64,000 nt of DNA from the NCBI RefSeq assembly GCF_021654855.1, contig NZ_AP024202.1, positions 2,108,001 through 2,172,000 on the forward strand, given 5' to 3'. How positions within the stretch are numbered: the stretch's first letter is position 1; each line of letters begins with the position of its first letter. The notes under the pieces are model-generated. The model was not told the origin of the DNA. It worked only from the letters and a program-made list of their open reading frames with translations, and made no database searches. The position numbers and the translations under genes are program-made. Shown here piece after piece: positions 55,101-62,292 of the stretch. This DNA is from Thiomicrorhabdus immobilis (GTDB lineage: Bacteria; Pseudomonadota; Gammaproteobacteria; Thiomicrospirales; Thiomicrospiraceae).

Positions 55101-57808
55101 TTTATGGTTCTGTTGATAATGGCAGTACATGGATAGATATCACCAGTAAAGTGACAGATACCACTCTTAATTGGGATGGTGCAACCTTGTCTGGAAGCAG
55201 TTCAATTGTCTTCAAAATTGAAGATTCCGCTGGTAATGAAGCAGGCAATCTAGGCTTAACACCTTATATCATTGATACAACCACACCATCAGGCACGCTT
55301 CTAAATGCATCTGAACAAATTTATCAGATGGTTAAACTAGATGTGCCTGGTACAGAATTTGGTAATATTTACAATCCACAAATCGCCACCAGTAGCTTGG
55401 ATGACAGCTATGCTGTAACTTGGTATGGAAACCCTACCAGTAATGCCAACTCACAAATCTATGTACAAATATTTAATGCGGATGGCTCTATTACAGGAAA
55501 TAGCATAACGACATTTGGGGACGTGGAATTCACTACTAACTACGACTCATATGTCCAGATCACATCTATTGGCACAGTAGGTGAATACGCTATTGCGTGG
55601 TACGGGCAAGACAATACTTCAAGTTATAATGATTACAGTATCTTTGTGCAACGACTCAATGCAAATGGCGAGGCTATTGGGTCAGCGGTGAAACTTGAAG
55701 CAACTAATCAAACCTTTCGTGCTGATCAATATCCACAAATCACCTCTGTTGGCACGGATGGAAGTTATGTCGTCACCTGGCAAGGTGTACGTGAATCGAG
55801 CACCTTGAATTCTATTTATGTCCAACAGTTTAATGCGGATGGCACGACTACAGGCAACATCCCTGTAGAACTTCAAGGAGATGGTAGTATTGGAAACTAT
55901 CTTTTTCCACAAATCACGGCCATCGGAACGGTGGGGGAATACGCCGTTACCTGGTATGGACGTGATGCGGATGGTGACGATAGTATCTATGTACAGCAAT
56001 TCAATACGGATGGTACTACAACAGGTCATACAGTGGTAAAACTTGAAGCTTCAGACAATACAGCTGGAAACGACCAAAAACCTCAAATCACGCCTGTTGG
56101 TACTGATGGAAGTTATGCGGTGACCTGGCAAGGTGCAGACGGTGATGATGGTACCTTAAGTATTTATGTACAGCAGTTCAATGCGGATGGTACTACAACA
56201 GGTAATGCCATAGTAAAACTTGAGGCTTCCGATCAGACAGCTGGAAACGATCAATTACCCCAAATCACCACCATCGGCACTAATGGGAATTATGTCGTTA
56301 CATGGTTTGGTCATAATGCTGACTTTAACACTAGTATCTATATACAAAGGTTCAATCCAGACGGCACCGTTTTGGGCGATACGGTAAAACTTGATCCTTT
56401 TGATAAAAATAATGGGGCAGACTCTAATCCACAAGTTACTTCTATTGGCAGTGACGGTAGTTTCGTTGTAACTTGGTCTGGTGAAGACATTAATGGTGAT
56501 AACAGCATCTATCTACAAAAATTTAGTGCTGATGGAGTTTCTACTGGTGACATGATTAAACTCGAAGCGCCTGGATATATTTCAGGAGGTGATGTTAACC
56601 CTCAAATCACTTCAGTTGGTTCTGATGGAGGTTTTATTGTCACATGGAATGGTCAAATAACCTCTGGACCTACTGGTAGCATTTATGTGCAACAGTTCTT
56701 TGCGGATGGCAGTACTGAACAGATTAACCCAGACTACACCAACAATAGTGGTAGTGTGGAGGTTCAGAGTAGCGAAACTGGCAGAGCATATCTAGTTAAC
56801 AGTGTCCATAATGTGACAAGTATTGCTAGTATCGAAGCTCTCGCTGATGACCAATGGAATAGTGTGGACATCACTATAGCAGATACCAGCTCTAATCTTC
56901 CGGCAACGGGTCTAGCCGAAGGTAATTACTATCTCTATGTTGCTGATACAGCAGGAAATTTATCAAACAAGGTGGAAGGTACGGTTATTGTTGATAATAC
57001 AGTTCCAACGCTTACAATCACGGACGACACAGTTGGTACTGCCACCGGCGATGTCACCTATACTTTTTCCTTTAGTGAAGCGGTGACAGGTTTTACTGTG
57101 GATGATGTCCTTGTTTCCAACGGAAGCAAAGCTACCAATTTTGCCAGCGGTAGTGATGGTGATAGCATCTATACACTGGTGGTGACTCCAGACAACAATA
57201 GTATTTCGAATATGACGGTGAATATTTCTGAGAATGTCGCAACTGATGTAGCAGGGAACTTCAATACAGCCGCAGAACCTAATGTACAGGCTGTGGACAC
57301 GACTCCTGAAGACGTTGTCTTTGACCTTGTCAATGGCGTGTCGAGCTCTATTGATGGCAGTCGCAGTTTTGAAGCCAACATCTCGTATAATATTTATCTA
57401 ATGGTGGATTCTAATACAGGACTTCTGGCGGACACCATTAATCAATGGAATGGTGCGAACCAACTTGGCAGTGACGATACAATCATATTGGTTGGTAGCG
57501 GCTCAGCTATTCTTGGTGATACCAGCATTGCTGTGACTCGTGGAGCTATGCATAACATTGGAACCTTTTATGAATGGGGAACAGGCTTTACATTCACAAT
57601 AGGTGGCAATCTTAATACGAGCATGGTCGATGTTGCGGGTATTGTTAGACAGAATGGTCGTTTTGAGAGAGACGGTCCTGGAAATGATGATTTTATTACA
57701 TGGGTGGATTACATTTCTTCGCTTTCTAATCTTAACTTTTCATTTGTGAACACTCTGCCAACGAGTGTAGCGGTGCCTACACCAGATAGCTCTAGTGCAT
57801 CCTTTTAA
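49157..57808 (+). CDS. Giant repeat adhesin, probable type I secretion substrate
   Basis: 2883 residues. N-terminus (1-285): acidic helices (QIIIETTKEALLN) and a linker, no Sec signal, as expected for a type I substrate. Residues about 288-1714: 14 near-identical 102-residue Ig-like repeats (SDTALKVGDTATLTITFSEA). Then further Ig-like domains to about 2050, eight about 58-residue repeats (about 2057-2519; PQIT..G..G.Y.VTW.G......SIYVQ.FNADG) like propeller blades, more Ig-like sequence, and a C-terminal domain ending SVAVPTPDSSSASF. I see no GGxGxDxxx calcium-binding nonapeptides. Strong ribosome site GAGGA ten bases upstream. Likely exported by the adjacent ABC/HlyD/TolC set and used for attachment; ligand unknown. 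Confidence 0.93.
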   Translation: MKQNDIQIIIETTKEALLNEDSPQFNIDTIEALLNGQLNDLALSSEQISQIQSLLFKALESYQQGLSQGTSIDQLLQTLQSDFESELKDLFNPLNQPSSDNLRVTTSDIEKPQNPFTENSPELDKPLILKQLSSAIRTELVDQSQIQKPELVNQSATKPELVNVSSLDVEITSGITNEIEEEGYTPAIPATPSLRFEDVGVSGTDGLLNNPIIEVIGIEQGANWEYSLDAGLTWQEGTATSFELQQDGIYEVNQIQVRQTSAEGSLSAIGSNQQPIHLETIPVTIESVIVSDTALKVGDTATLTITFSEAVTDFDNTDITLANGTLTAVASNDGGITWTATFTPTDDIEDASNIITVGTTLTDLAGNAPLASLDSANYTIDTTEPVINSVTLSDTALKVGDTATLTITFSEAVTDFDNTDITLANGTLTAVASNNGGITWTATFTPTDDIEDASNIITVGTTLTDLAGNAPLASLDSANYTIDTTEPVINSVTLSDTALKVGDTATLTITFSEAVTDFDNTDITLANGTLTAVASNNGGITWTATFTPTDDIEDASNIITVGTTLTDLAGNAPLASLDSANYTIDTTEPVINSVTLSDTALKVGDTATLTITFSEAVTDFDNTDITLANGTLTAVASNDGGITWTATFTPTDDIEDASNIITVGTTLTDLAGNAPLALLDSANYTIDTTEPVINSVTLSDTALKVGDTATLTITFSEAVTDFDNTDITLANGTLTAVASNNGGITWTATFTPTDDIEDASNIITVGTTLTDLAGNAPLASLDSANYTIDTTEPVINSVTLSDTALKVGDTATLTITFSEAVTDFDNTDITLANGTLTAVASNDGGITWTATFTPTDDIEDASNIITVGTTLTDLAGNAPLASLDSANYTIDTTEPVINSVTLSDTALKVGDTATLTITFSEAVTDFDNTDITLANGTLTAVASNDGGITWTATFTPTDDIEDASNIITVGTTLTDLAGNAPLASLDSANYTIDTTEPVINSVTLSDTALKVGDTATLTITFSEAVTDFDNTDITLANGTLTAVASNNGGITWTATFTPTDDIEDASNIITVGTTLTDLAGNAPLASLDSANYTIDTTEPVINSVTLSDTALKVGDTATLTITFSEAVTDFDNTDITLANGTLTAVASNDGGITWTATFTPTDDIEDASNIITVGTTLTDLAGNAPLASLDSANYTIDTTEPVINSVTLSDTALKVGDTATLTITFSEAVTDFDNTDITLANGTLTAVASNDGGITWTATFTPTDDIEDASNIITVGTTLTDLAGNAPLASLDSANYTIDTTEPVINSVTLSDTALKVGDTATLTITFSEAVTDFDNTDITLANGTLTAVASNDGGITWTATFTPTDDIEDASNIITVGTTLTDLAGNAPLASLDSANYTIDTTEPVINSVILSDTALKVGDTATLTITFSEAVTDFDNTDITLANGTLTAVASNDGGITWTATFTPTDDIEDASNIITVGTTLTDLAGNAPLASLDSANYTIDTTEPVINSVTLSDTALKVGDTATLTITFSEAVTDFDNTDITLANGTLTAVASNDGGITWTATFTPTDDIEDASNIITVGTTLTDLAGNAPLASLDSANYTIDTTEPVINSVTLSDTALKVGDTATLTITFSEAVTDFDNTDITLANGTLTAVASNNGGITWTATFTPTDDIEDASNIITVGTTLTDLAGNAPLASLDSANYTIDTTEPVINSVALTAQTGAQNNYLNAGDTITATVTFSEAVIVDITNGIPTLTLDIGGTLVQASYTSGSSSTHLLFTYTIQANQTDSNGISIPENALSLNTGTISDFAGNPASLTHSLVTDNPIYMVDTTGDGTGSTFSLNTDTGSDNSDSITSNGQIDVVFDSAITNWEYSTDGGVTWTDGTGTGTAVNFTLNEGTYDINDIQVREKGVTTDAAGNEGKISTNDVQIIIDQTPSTTTISSVSLSNDTGYSSTDEITNTSSQTISATLSSVLDTGDILYGSVDNGSTWIDITSKVTDTTLNWDGATLSGSSSIVFKIEDSAGNEAGNLGLTPYIIDTTTPSGTLLNASEQIYQMVKLDVPGTEFGNIYNPQIATSSLDDSYAVTWYGNPTSNANSQIYVQIFNADGSITGNSITTFGDVEFTTNYDSYVQITSIGTVGEYAIAWYGQDNTSSYNDYSIFVQRLNANGEAIGSAVKLEATNQTFRADQYPQITSVGTDGSYVVTWQGVRESSTLNSIYVQQFNADGTTTGNIPVELQGDGSIGNYLFPQITAIGTVGEYAVTWYGRDADGDDSIYVQQFNTDGTTTGHTVVKLEASDNTAGNDQKPQITPVGTDGSYAVTWQGADGDDGTLSIYVQQFNADGTTTGNAIVKLEASDQTAGNDQLPQITTIGTNGNYVVTWFGHNADFNTSIYIQRFNPDGTVLGDTVKLDPFDKNNGADSNPQVTSIGSDGSFVVTWSGEDINGDNSIYLQKFSADGVSTGDMIKLEAPGYISGGDVNPQITSVGSDGGFIVTWNGQITSGPTGSIYVQQFFADGSTEQINPDYTNNSGSVEVQSSETGRAYLVNSVHNVTSIASIEALADDQWNSVDITIADTSSNLPATGLAEGNYYLYVADTAGNLSNKVEGTVIVDNTVPTLTITDDTVGTATGDVTYTFSFSEAVTGFTVDDVLVSNGSKATNFASGSDGDSIYTLVVTPDNNSISNMTVNISENVATDVAGNFNTAAEPNVQAVDTTPEDVVFDLVNGVSSSIDGSRSFEANISYNIYLMVDSNTGLLADTINQWNGANQLGSDDTIILVGSGSAILGDTSIAVTRGAMHNIGTFYEWGTGFTFTIGGNLNTSMVDVAGIVRQNGRFERDGPGNDDFITWVDYISSLSNLNFSFVNTLPTSVAVPTPDSSSASF
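50014..54297 (+). repeat. 14 tandem 306-bp repeats inside the adhesin gene
   Basis: Fourteen copies with unit exactly 306 bp (102 codons). Units differ at a few sites that come in linked versions (GCAGTCGCAAGTAACGAT or GCGGTCGCGAGTAACAAT), giving the amino-acid order D N N D N D D N D D D D D N across copies; copies 11 and 12 are mixed. The array is more GC-rich than the flanking island DNA. This is a recombination-prone array. Confidence 0.97.
55327..56715 (+). repeat. Eight diverged about 58-codon repeats (propeller-like) in the adhesin gene
   Basis: Blades share PQIT, the VTW core, SIYVQ.FNADG and a KLEA start, but are diverged in sequence, unlike the upstream array. The pattern is the one known from calcium-type secreted proteins with QxxPxVAxLxDGGFVVxW repeats. 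Eight blades would close an eight-bladed propeller. Confidence 0.75.
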
Positions 57809-57870
57809 TTCTGATTTCCTATAAAACGTGCCACATGTTTGATCAAACTCAGATTTGAAACAGGTAGATG

Positions 57871-57907
57871 GTTTGTTACTTCACATAAATTATGTGAAGT
57901 AACAAAC
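57871..57907. repeat. 37-bp perfect inverted repeat between adhesin and sulfotransferase genes
   Basis: Two exact 18-base arms (GTTTGTTACTTCACATAA and its complement) around a single A. It lies 60 bp after the adhesin stop and 60 bp before the next start. No T-run follows, so it may be a processing or partial termination signal. Confidence 0.85.
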
Positions 57908-57967
57908 TGCTTATTGTCACGAACTCTGAATATCAATCGTCATCTCAAATAATATCTATGGACTTAA

Positions 57968-60619
57968 ATGAACCTTTCCGATTTAAGACTTCTTGCCGAA
58001 CAATTAGATTTTCAAGACTTCAAGAGCCAAACTCAAAGCTTGTGGATTAAATCCGAGTCTCAAAATGTACTTCCATTACTCTCGTTAAGCTATATCCATG
58101 AGGGGAAATTCGCGCTCGCACATAAATATTTCAAACAAGCATTAAATATATCCGACTCATTCGACAACTCGATAAAGTTAGATTTAGCAGGTGTTGCTTT
58201 AGCTCTTCACCAGCCTGAAGAAGCCAAAGCCTTACTGCAACCATTGTTAGCAGATGAACCAAGTAATGCGATTGCTTTGGCTCGGATGGCACAAGTAGTT
58301 CGCCTAGAAGGTGACCTAGAGTCTGCCTTGAACATGCTAATGAAATCCGTTGCACTACAACCCAATCGATTGATTAGCCGCTCTAATCTTATTGCGTTAT
58401 TACTAGAACTAAAAAAACTTGAACAAGCTCAAATTGAAATTACAAAATTCACTGAAAGCTTCCATCTAAACACTGAATTATCTGATTCGGCTAAACAGCG
58501 TTTTAATAAGTTATTCCACGAGTACCAATTACGCTTGTGGGTGTTGAATGAAAACTTTTCTCAAGCCGAGCACTGGTTAGGAAATATGAAAGTCGAATTT
58601 ATTCTGGAAAATAAAGAAAATAAGGAAAATCTTAATACACCTAAAGCATTAATTGATTATTTTAATATTGTAACCGTTTATGCGCGGGTACTTGCTGAAT
58701 ATGGTTTTTTCCCCCAAGCATCCGAGTTTTTAAAAGATACGATTCAAGATTATCAATTAATACCTGATTCTTTGGTTTTAAAACTGCTGTTTGTCGAACT
58801 GGCCGAATTACAAGGCAATCACATGCAAGCTCAGATCGTGTTGGAACAAGCAATCAAACAAAATGAAGACAATATCGATTTATGGATAAAGCTGGCTAGT
58901 ATTCAGTTAGCTGAAGACAGCTCTAAGGCAATCCAAGCAACAGAGAAAGCATGGGAAATACTTGTAGCCAAACGTTCAGAAGAACAGGTTTCGGAAGATT
59001 GGATAACACTTTATGAACTCAAGATAAAAAGCACCCTTGCCAGTGCAAAACTCAAAGCCGAGGACTATGCTTCAGCTCAAGAGTTATTTGAAGAAGTCCT
59101 CGCTCAAAATCCTTATTTTGTACCTGCTATACATGCATATGCCCAGCAGAAAATGCAGACTGGACAAATTGAAGAAGCGATTGAGTTATTTGAACGGCTC
59201 AAACAATGGGATCCAGTTGCAGGGTACTCGGCACTAATTAACGCCAGAAAGTTTCCCGAAGATAAAAATACGCTTGAGAAAATAGCCCAAGCGGCTCAAC
59301 GACCTTTTCTAGCTAATGATGTGAAAAGTTATCTGTTATTTCAATTAGCCCTAGCCTGGGAAAAACGTAAAGATTATGACAAAGCATTTGAATTTGTTAA
59401 ACAGGCGAATGACACCAGTTTGAAGTTACTCAAATACGAACCCAAGCAACATCGCAATTACTGCGCCCGGATACGTATTGCCTTTTCCAAATCCTTGTAT
59501 GAATCACGAGGACATTATGGCTCAGATTCTGAGCTGCCTGTATTTGTTGTCGGTATGCCTCGGTCTGGCACTACGTTGGTTGAACAGATTCTTGCTAGTC
59601 ATAGCGAAATCTTTGGTGCTGGAGAACTAGGCGTTATCCCACAGCGCATTCATGGACTGAACAGATGGGAACGCCATGTCGGCTCTGGCCGAAGATATCC
59701 AGACATCATTGATGACCTATCAGCAGAAGTCACAACGGGGATTGCCGAAGGCATTTTGGGAGAAATGCAAGCTCATGCACCTCATGCCAAACACATTGTG
59801 GATAAATTGCCACATAACTTTGAAAATATCGGATTGATTAAGTTTCTATTTCCTAATGCTCGAATAATTTCTGTACGCCGTGACCCCCGCGATATTGCCA
59901 TATCGAATTATTTTACCAACTATCAAGCTAAACACGGCGGCATGGGCTTTGCCTATGATTTAACGAATATTGGTGAACAGCTTGCAGATCATAACCTTTT
60001 GATGCATCACTGGCACAAGGTTTTTCCTGATGAAATACTAGAGGTGCAATATGAAGCGCTTGTAGAAAACCCAGAACAGGAAGCGCGTCGAATGTTGCAA
60101 TATATTGGTGTTGAATGGGAAGACCAAGTATTGAATTTTAACAAACTTGATCGCCCTGTGAAAACAGCCAGTGTTTGGCAAGTTCGTCAGCCAATCTATA
60201 AAACCGCCAAAGAAAAATGGCGCCATTATGAACGCTATTTACGACCATTGATTAAAGGAACCAATGCCAAAATAGAATGGGATCCAATAGAAGACATGAT
60301 TACCCTCCCTGAAGCGGGCATAATCAATAAAGCTGCTGATTTTTATGAAAACAATCAGTTGGCTGACGCGGAATATGAGTTCAAAAAGATCCTTCATCAT
60401 AATCCTAGTCATGCAACGGCCAATGGTATGATTGGCGTGATTTATGCACGTGCCAATCTTATTCATGAAGCAATACCTTTTATGGAAAAGGCCTATCAAC
60501 AGCAACCATGGAAAAAATACTGGAAAGAGAACCTTATTCGAGCTTATGAGAAAACAAATCAATATGATAAAGCTGATGAAATTAAGGCCTCTACGAATGA
60601 AGAATTTACCCCAAACTAA
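57968..60619 (+). CDS. TPR-sulfotransferase fusion
   Basis: 883 residues, cytosolic. The N-terminal half (1-460) is helical repeats of TPR type (SYIHEGKFALAHKYFKQAL, LAGVALALHQPEEAKALLQP, ARMAQVVRLEGDLESALNML). Residues about 515-760 are a sulfotransferase domain: the PAPS 5'-phosphosulfate loop VVGMPRSGTTLVEQIL, the 3'-phosphate motif RIISVRRDPRDIAISNYF and the following GGMGFAYDLTNIGEQLADHN. A TPR-like tail ends the protein. Such proteins sulfate glycans or tyrosine residues; the substrate is unknown. Located 159 bp after the adhesin, on the same strand, which suggests a role in modifying surface material. Confidence 0.92.
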   Translation: MNLSDLRLLAEQLDFQDFKSQTQSLWIKSESQNVLPLLSLSYIHEGKFALAHKYFKQALNISDSFDNSIKLDLAGVALALHQPEEAKALLQPLLADEPSNAIALARMAQVVRLEGDLESALNMLMKSVALQPNRLISRSNLIALLLELKKLEQAQIEITKFTESFHLNTELSDSAKQRFNKLFHEYQLRLWVLNENFSQAEHWLGNMKVEFILENKENKENLNTPKALIDYFNIVTVYARVLAEYGFFPQASEFLKDTIQDYQLIPDSLVLKLLFVELAELQGNHMQAQIVLEQAIKQNEDNIDLWIKLASIQLAEDSSKAIQATEKAWEILVAKRSEEQVSEDWITLYELKIKSTLASAKLKAEDYASAQELFEEVLAQNPYFVPAIHAYAQQKMQTGQIEEAIELFERLKQWDPVAGYSALINARKFPEDKNTLEKIAQAAQRPFLANDVKSYLLFQLALAWEKRKDYDKAFEFVKQANDTSLKLLKYEPKQHRNYCARIRIAFSKSLYESRGHYGSDSELPVFVVGMPRSGTTLVEQILASHSEIFGAGELGVIPQRIHGLNRWERHVGSGRRYPDIIDDLSAEVTTGIAEGILGEMQAHAPHAKHIVDKLPHNFENIGLIKFLFPNARIISVRRDPRDIAISNYFTNYQAKHGGMGFAYDLTNIGEQLADHNLLMHHWHKVFPDEILEVQYEALVENPEQEARRMLQYIGVEWEDQVLNFNKLDRPVKTASVWQVRQPIYKTAKEKWRHYERYLRPLIKGTNAKIEWDPIEDMITLPEAGIINKAADFYENNQLADAEYEFKKILHHNPSHATANGMIGVIYARANLIHEAIPFMEKAYQQQPWKKYWKENLIRAYEKTNQYDKADEIKASTNEEFTPN

Positions 60620-60882
60620 TTTTTACGCAAGATATGCCGCCTAGAAACATGAAAATTCCAACTTAATTTGACGAAGCCCTTCGGAAAATGGACGGAGCGT
60701 TTGAAAATAATTCCCCGGAGCGCTACGCCAAAGACATATTCCATACCCAAAACAGGACAGCTGTCGCATTTTTTAGGATTTTTATGACTCCATAGTTGGT
60801 ATGACACTGTTACCAATTTTTTAAATTTTGAAAAATCATTTTAAGAATGCCCGCAAAGCCTTATAATACGGGCTCAAAATTC
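60620..60882. other. 263-bp gap upstream of the tRNA gene with a possible small open frame
   Basis: A 35-codon frame (60688-60795) begins MDGAFENNSPERYAKDIF and ends in a stop. I recall similar short sequences as recurrent intergenic elements rather than genes, with low confidence. The tRNA promoter -10 is also in this gap. No terminator for the sulfotransferase gene is clear. Confidence 0.45.
60862..60867 (+). promoter_or_regulatory. -10 element of the tRNA-Arg promoter
   Basis: TATAAT followed by ACGGGCTC, a GC-rich discriminator typical of stringently controlled tRNA promoters. No good -35 is seen at 17 bp. Confidence 0.6.
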
Positions 60883-60959
60883 GCGCTTGTAGCTCAGTTG
60901 GATAGAGCGTCCCCCTCCGGAGGGGAAGGCCGGGGGTTCGACTCCTCTCAAGCGCACCA
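60883..60959 (+). tRNA. tRNA-Arg (anticodon CCG)
   Basis: 77 bases. Acceptor stem GCGCTTG with CAAGCGC, discriminator A and an encoded CCA end. D arm GCTCAGTTGGATAGAGC, anticodon stem TCCCC/GGGGA with loop CTCCGGA, so the anticodon is CCG, reading the arginine codon CGG. The T arm loop TTCGACT is normal, but its stem contains two G-T wobble pairs. It matches the E. coli tRNA-Arg(CCG) layout. Confidence 0.96.
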
Positions 60960-61101
60960 TCTCTGTTTTCACCCATCTCAAAATAAATACATCTAAAAGC
61001 TAGGCTATATTCAGTCTATTTCAATATCCGCTCCACAAGCCTTTCGCTTTATTCTAAAATAGCTTTTTATCGATTTTTAAAGTTCTAAAAAGGATTCTTT
61101 T

Positions 61102-62220
61102 GTGCAATATCAAGGTATTCAAAATTTCACGCATGGTGCGGACAGCGCAACAGGAGTATTACTCACAAATCTTGGTACGCCGGATGCGCCGACCAAAGAG
61201 GCTTTGAAACCTTATCTAAAAGAGTTCCTGATGGATCCAAGAGTGGTTGAACCCCCTCCGGCTCGATGGTTATGGCGTTTGATTTTGAATGGCATCATCC
61301 TCAATACCAGGCCTGCCAAATCTGCCGAAGCCTATGCCACGGTTTGGGATAGCGAGGGAGAAGGTGCGCCACTATTGAACATCGCGCAAAGACAACTGGA
61401 TGCGGTGGCTGAACGAGTCCGCCCCCACTTTGCCGGTAGAGTGGAGTTTGCTTTAGGAATGCGTTATGGCAACCCCTCCATTGCCAGCGCACTTAAAGAG
61501 CTTCAGGACAAAGGATGTCAGCGTATCGTGGTATTACCGCTATATCCTCAATATGCCGCGGCAACGACCGCATCTACTTTTGATGCGGTCAGCAGTGAAT
61601 TACAGACCTGGCGCTGGCTACCGGAATTACGTTTCATCAATAAATACCATCGTCACCCAGGTTACATCAAGGCGCTTGCCAATAGCATTAGAGAACACCA
61701 AGCGATTCATGGAAAACCCCAATTATTGGTCATGTCCTATCACGGAGTTCCGCAACGTTATCTAGACAACGGCGACCCCTACCACTGTGAATGCCATGTG
61801 ACATCCCGCTTAGTGGCAGAAGAGCTTGGACTATCTAAAGACGAATATAAAGTCACGTTCCAGTCGCTTTTTGGTAAGGAAGAGTGGATTAAACCCTACA
61901 CCGATGCCACCATGAAATCGTTACCAGGCGAAGGCATTAAAGATATTCAAGTTATTTGCCCTGGCTTTTCGGCGGACTGTTTGGAAACCATTGAAGAGAT
62001 TGGTGAAGAGAACCGTGAGTATTTTGAAGAAGCCGGCGGCGAGAAGTTCAGTTACATCACCTGCTTAAACGACCGCGCCGACCATGCCGATGCCCTAGCC
62101 GATTTGGTATTGCAACATACCCAAGGTTGGTATGAACGCGATGAATTCCATGCTGAGAAAGATGAAAAAGAACGTTTAACGGTTAAGAACAACGCCAAAG
62201 CGATGGGCTGTCCTTTTTAA
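61102..62220 (+). CDS. hemH: Ferrochelatase
   Basis: Inserts ferrous iron into protoporphyrin IX, the last step of haem synthesis; needed for the five-haem cytochrome and any respiratory chain. Start is GTG at 61102, giving MQYQGIQNFTHG, followed by GVLLTNLGTPDAPT, MRYGNPSIASAL, VLPLYPQYAAATTAS and the catalytic histidine region LVMSYHGVPQRYLDNGDPY. VTFQSLFGKEEWIKPYT and CPGFSADCLETIEEI are conserved. The C-terminus has an unusual charged tail with a terminal Cys. Length 372. Confidence 0.96.
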   Translation: MQYQGIQNFTHGADSATGVLLTNLGTPDAPTKEALKPYLKEFLMDPRVVEPPPARWLWRLILNGIILNTRPAKSAEAYATVWDSEGEGAPLLNIAQRQLDAVAERVRPHFAGRVEFALGMRYGNPSIASALKELQDKGCQRIVVLPLYPQYAAATTASTFDAVSSELQTWRWLPELRFINKYHRHPGYIKALANSIREHQAIHGKPQLLVMSYHGVPQRYLDNGDPYHCECHVTSRLVAEELGLSKDEYKVTFQSLFGKEEWIKPYTDATMKSLPGEGIKDIQVICPGFSADCLETIEEIGEENREYFEEAGGEKFSYITCLNDRADHADALADLVLQHTQGWYERDEFHAEKDEKERLTVKNNAKAMGCPF

Positions 62221-62292
62221 AGTTTATCACCATACATCTCTTGCCTGTTTCGATATCGATTGTCCGATTATCGTGCTAACAGGCAAAACCCA

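Noticed and set aside
60616-60816. 66-residue minus-strand frame before the tRNA
   Set aside because: No independent support; overlaps the small plus-strand frame and looks like an intergenic repeat read in reverse.
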